This document shows positions 11,827-14,665 of a stretch of DNA of 14,665 nucleotides, piece after piece. This stretch comes from SIG471 sp045638565 (lineage in GTDB: Bacteria; Bacillota; Clostridia; Oscillospirales; Butyricicoccaceae), in the NCBI GenBank assembly GCA_045638565.1, contig JAZUBN010000008.1, positions 1 through 14,665 of the forward strand, in the 5' to 3' direction. How positions within the stretch are numbered: position 1 is the stretch's first letter; each line of letters opens with the position of its first letter. The position numbers were made by a program, and so were the translations under genes. A model generated the notes under the pieces. It worked only from the letters and a program-made list of their open reading frames with translations, did not search any database and was not told the DNA's origin.

Positions 11827-13107
11827 ATGATACAAACACTCAAGAACGCTTGGAAAATCCCAGAGCTTCGTCAGAAGATTCTCTTCGTCCTCGGTTGTAT
11901 GGTAGTTTACCGTTTCGGTTACTCCATCTTCGTTCCATTTGTAGACCTTGATATGCTCGCTACAGTATTCGAAGCTTACAGCGGCACAGTTCTTGGTTTC
12001 ATGAACGTTCTCGTCGGCGGCGGTTTCAGCCAGGCATCTATTTTCGCACTTTCCATTTACCCATACATCAACGCTTCCATTATCATGCAGCTCCTTCAGG
12101 TAGCTATCCCAGCTCTTGAAAGAATGGTAAAGGAAGGCGGCGAAGAAGGCAGAAAGAAGCTTGCTTCCATCACACGTTATGTGACTGTCGGTCTTTCCGT
12201 TATTATGGGTTACACATATTATGTTCTTCTTAAGAGCTCCGGTGCTCTTACAAGAACAGACGCTTGGAGCATGATCGTTATCGTTCTCACATTCGCAGCA
12301 GGTTCTGCTTTCGTAATGTGGCTCGGTGAACAGATGACAGAAAAGGGTATCGGCAACGGTACATCTCTCATCATCTTCACAGGTATCGTATCCAGCCTCC
12401 CACAGACTGCTATCTCCATGATCAGCGGTATCATCGGTGGCTCCATGAACATCATCGCAGCTATCGTAATCGTACTCGTTGCTGTAGCGCTCATCGCTCT
12501 CACAGTATTCGTTACAAATGCTGAACGTCGTATCCCTGTACAGTACGCTAAGCGCGTTATCGGCAGAAAGATCTACGGCGGCCAGTCCACAAACATTCCG
12601 ATGAAGGTCAATATGTCCGGTGTTATGCCAGTTATCTTTGCATCCTCCATCGTAACACTGCCTGCAACAATCATCGCATTCTTGCAGCCAGCAGAAGGCT
12701 CCTTCTGGTATAACTTCCAGCAGTCCTTCACACAGGGTTCCATCCCTTACATGATTATCTATGCACTCCTCATCGTAGGTTTCGCATATTTCTATTCATC
12801 GATTCAGTTCAACCCAATCGAGGTTTCCAATAATCTTCGTAAGAACGGCGGCTTCATCCCAGGCTTCCGCCCAGGCAGACCAACAAGTGATTTCATCACT
12901 CGCGTTCTTAATAAGATCACTCTTATGGGTGCTATCTTCCTCGGCTTTATTGCTCTCCTCCCACAGGTGTTGAGTAACATCAATGGTCTCGGCGGCTTGG
13001 CAGTTGGCGGTACATCCGTCCTCATCCTTGTCGGTGTAGCTATTGAAACAGTTAAGGCAATTGAAGCTCAGATGCTCATGCGTCACTATAAGGGCTTCCT
13101 CGAATAG
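11827..13107 (+). CDS. secY: protein translocase channel subunit SecY
   Basis: Membrane channel that, with SecE and SecG, exports and inserts proteins powered by SecA or the ribosome. 426 residues, normal. Ten hydrophobic segments can be picked out, starting at about residue 19. Conserved parts include the first segments with GGGFSQASIFALSIYPYINA, the GEQMTEKGIGNGTSLIIFTG stretch, the cytoplasmic loop AERRIPVQYAKRVIGRK, MSGVMPVIFASSI, and FNPIEVSNNLRKNGGFIPGF with RPGRPTSDF, part of the SecA/ribosome-binding loop. The end, AQMLMRHYKGFLE, is typical. Starts one base after rplO (SD GGAGG at about 11814-11818); 12 nt before adk. Confidence 0.98.
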   Translation: MIQTLKNAWKIPELRQKILFVLGCMVVYRFGYSIFVPFVDLDMLATVFEAYSGTVLGFMNVLVGGGFSQASIFALSIYPYINASIIMQLLQVAIPALERMVKEGGEEGRKKLASITRYVTVGLSVIMGYTYYVLLKSSGALTRTDAWSMIVIVLTFAAGSAFVMWLGEQMTEKGIGNGTSLIIFTGIVSSLPQTAISMISGIIGGSMNIIAAIVIVLVAVALIALTVFVTNAERRIPVQYAKRVIGRKIYGGQSTNIPMKVNMSGVMPVIFASSIVTLPATIIAFLQPAEGSFWYNFQQSFTQGSIPYMIIYALLIVGFAYFYSSIQFNPIEVSNNLRKNGGFIPGFRPGRPTSDFITRVLNKITLMGAIFLGFIALLPQVLSNINGLGGLAVGGTSVLILVGVAIETVKAIEAQMLMRHYKGFLE

Positions 13108-13119
13108 GTGGTAAATTAA

Positions 13120-13764
13120 ATGCTTTGCACAATCTTAGGCGCTCCTGGCGCCGGTAAGGGCACACAGGCTCTCTTCCTTAAGGAAAAGCTTGGTGTTCCA
13201 ATAATCGCAACAGGTAATCTTCTCCGTGATGCCATGAAGGCAGAAACAGAGTTGGGCAAGTCAATCAAGGACGCTATGAATTCAGGTCACCTTGTTCCTG
13301 ATGACCTCATCGTGGATCTTGTTTCAAAGAGACTTGCTGAGGAAGACTGCAAAAACGGTGCTATCCTCGATGGTTTCCCAAGAACATTGTTCCAGGCTGA
13401 AGCTATTGATAAGATTTTCCCTGTTGATTTCGCACTCTCCATTGAGGTGCCTGATGAAGAAATCATCAGCCGTCTTACAGGCAGAGAAATCTGCACAAAG
13501 TGTCAGGCAACATATCATGTTGAATATAATCCGACATCCGTGCCGGGTGTATGCGACAGATGCGGTGCTCTCATCACAAGACGTAATGACGACGATCGTG
13601 AGATTGTGAAAGAAAGACTTGTAGTATATCATAAGGAAACAGAACCAGTTAAAAAGTATTACGAAGACTTGGGCAAGCTCAAGAAGGTAATCGGTCAGAA
13701 AGAAGTTGCTGATACAATGCGACTTGTAGCTGAAGCGGTTGGTGTAAATTATGATAACAATTAA
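13120..13764 (+). CDS. adk: adenylate kinase (Cys4 LID)
   Basis: Interconverts ATP + AMP and 2 ADP in the cytoplasm. 214 residues, normal for the long form. Seen: P-loop GAPGAGKG (7-14), AMP-site region TGNLLR (31-36), DGFPRT (84-89), and a LID with Cys125-x2-Cys128 and Cys145-x2-Cys148, expected to hold zinc. At position 33 the usual aspartate of 'STGD' is asparagine, likely a lineage variant. SD AGGTGG (about 13106-13111), start ATG 13120. The end overlaps map by 14 nt. Linkage with secY and map is common in Gram-positive bacteria. Confidence 0.97.
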   Translation: MLCTILGAPGAGKGTQALFLKEKLGVPIIATGNLLRDAMKAETELGKSIKDAMNSGHLVPDDLIVDLVSKRLAEEDCKNGAILDGFPRTLFQAEAIDKIFPVDFALSIEVPDEEIISRLTGREICTKCQATYHVEYNPTSVPGVCDRCGALITRRNDDDREIVKERLVVYHKETEPVKKYYEDLGKLKKVIGQKEVADTMRLVAEAVGVNYDNN

Positions 13765-14509
13765 GTCATCTCAGGAACTTAAAATTATGAGAGAAGCAGG
13801 AGCTATCGCCAAGCTGGCACTCATCGAGTGCGGCAAGGCGGTGGCACCTGGTGTCACAACAAGAGAGCTTGATGAAATCGCAAGAAAGGTAATCAAGCAG
13901 TGCGGTGCGACCCCATCCTTCTTAGGATATCAGGGTTATCCGGCAGCCATCTGCTGCTCCATCAATGATACTGTCATCCACGGTATTCCGGGCAAGGACA
14001 AGATCAGAGAGGGCGACATCGTTTCGATTGATGTCGGTGCATTTTACCGTGGTTACCATGGTGACAATGCCGATACATTTGCAGCAGGTATCATTGCTCC
14101 GGAAGCACAGCGACTCATTGATGTGACCAGACAGAGCTTCTATGAAGGTATCAAGCAAGCAGTCGTTGGCAATAGAATCTCGGACATTTCCAAAGCTATC
14201 CAGACTTATGTCGAAGCTAATGGATTCAGCGTCGTGCGTGACTTTGTAGGTCACGGTATCGGCAGACAGATGCACGAAGCACCTGAAGTTCCGAACTATT
14301 GCGGTCATCAGGGCAGAGGCCCTCGTCTGACAAAGGGTATGACACTTGCTGTTGAGCCTATGGTTAATCAGAAGGCATTCGGTGTCAAGATACTGAAGGA
14401 CGGCTGGACAGTAAAAACTGTCGACGGAGGTCTTTCAGCTCATTATGAGAATACATTCGTCATCACAGACGGCGAACCAATTATCTTAACTCGTCCGCTG
14501 GAAGATTAG
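13751..14509 (+). CDS. map: methionine aminopeptidase, type I
   Basis: Removes the N-terminal methionine from new proteins. 252 residues, normal for the short type I enzyme without an N-terminal extension. All five metal ligands are visible: Asp94 (SIDVGA), Asp105 (HGDNADT), His168 (VGHGIG), Glu202 (AVEPM), Glu233 (HYENT), plus His77 of the active site (VIHGIPG). The start ATG 13751 lies inside adk with a 14-nt overlap and no good SD upstream (only GGTTGGTG), so translation is probably coupled to adk. Confidence 0.97.
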   Translation: MITIKSSQELKIMREAGAIAKLALIECGKAVAPGVTTRELDEIARKVIKQCGATPSFLGYQGYPAAICCSINDTVIHGIPGKDKIREGDIVSIDVGAFYRGYHGDNADTFAAGIIAPEAQRLIDVTRQSFYEGIKQAVVGNRISDISKAIQTYVEANGFSVVRDFVGHGIGRQMHEAPEVPNYCGHQGRGPRLTKGMTLAVEPMVNQKAFGVKILKDGWTVKTVDGGLSAHYENTFVITDGEPIILTRPLED

Positions 14510-14510
14510 A

Positions 14511-14566
14511 AGACGAAATTAAACAAGAGAATCAAAGAGAAATCTGACCAGGAGGTAATTTCGTTT
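14511..14566 (+). promoter_or_regulatory. inverted repeat that buries the infA start
   Basis: ACGAAATTA (14513-14521) is perfectly complementary to TAATTTCGT (14556-14564), and the helix can extend through G14512-T14565 and A14511-T14566. The second arm is exactly the spacer between the SD (AGGAGG, 14550-14555) and the TTG start. The SD itself is at the end of the 34-nt loop. If formed, the stem would hide the first two bases of the start codon. Confidence 0.5.
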
Positions 14567-14665
14567 GGCAAAAGAAGATATGATTGAAGTAGAAGGTACC
14601 GTTATAGAGGCGCTGCCAAATGCTACATTCAAAGTAGAGATAACAGGCGGACATGTGGTTACAGC
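14565..14665 (+). CDS. infA: translation initiation factor IF-1, N-terminal part (TTG start)
   Basis: Binds the 30S A site during initiation together with IF-2 and IF-3. 33 codons are visible; the gene runs off the right edge. The reading AKEDMIEVEGTVIEALPNAT followed by FKVEITGGHVVTA is the standard IF-1 N-terminus and the first strands of its OB-fold. The start is TTG 14565, eight bases after AGGAGG (14550-14555). An in-frame TAA at 14556-14558 excludes anything longer, and the next ATG (14580) would be 24 nt from the SD and remove the conserved AKED. It lies 55 nt after map, with no KOW-type gene between them as some clostridia have. Confidence 0.95.
   Translation, partial: MAKEDMIEVEGTVIEALPNATFKVEITGGHVVT

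Overview
The window is a ribosomal-protein super-operon (S10-spc type) on the + strand, preceded by the 3' end of gyrB and about 1.2 kb of repeat-rich non-coding DNA. The gene order, strong AGGAGG ribosome binding sites, zinc-binding (type Z) S14, four-cysteine L24, Cys4-LID adenylate kinase, and the REP-like intergenic repeats all fit a clostridial Firmicute. I favour an Oscillospiraceae/Ruminococcaceae-like gut bacterium, with moderate confidence.

Layout. 1-450 is the C-terminal end of gyrase B. 473-757 is a small PspC-domain membrane protein, closed by a UUCG-loop terminator at 768-794. 795-1960 has no convincing gene. It holds three copies of a REP-like 'CTCCCTC...GAGGGAG' element, copies of a 'TAGGGGCGAGCA' element in both orientations, a four-unit CACATC array at 21-23 bp spacing, an AT-rich triple repeat, and a possible distal promoter. 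A near-consensus promoter at 1929-1957 then starts a leader of about 335 nt with strong RNA-folding potential, followed by rpsJ.

The operon reads rpsJ, rplC, rplD, rplW, rplB, rpsS, rplV, rpsC, rplP, rpmC, rpsQ, rplN, rplX, rplE, rpsZ, rpsH, rplF, rplR, rpsE, rpmD, rplO, secY, adk, map, infA (cut at the right edge). Most junctions are 11-26 nt with an SD, and three pairs are joined by TAATG stop-start overlaps. Only four gaps exceed 50 nt: rpsJ-rplC (125 nt), rplW-rplB (103 nt), rpsZ-rpsH (181 nt) and map-infA (55 nt). All four contain inverted repeats able to form RNA hairpins, and the rpsZ-rpsH gap also has an extended -10 promoter. These gaps are the likely control points.

The genes together supply both ribosomal subunits, the SecY translocon channel, nucleotide balancing (adk), N-terminal methionine removal (map) and initiation (infA). 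No CRISPR array, prophage, transposase, tRNA or rRNA is visible, and nothing in the coding part suggests a new protein system. The most interesting material is regulatory RNA and the repeat-rich upstream spacer.
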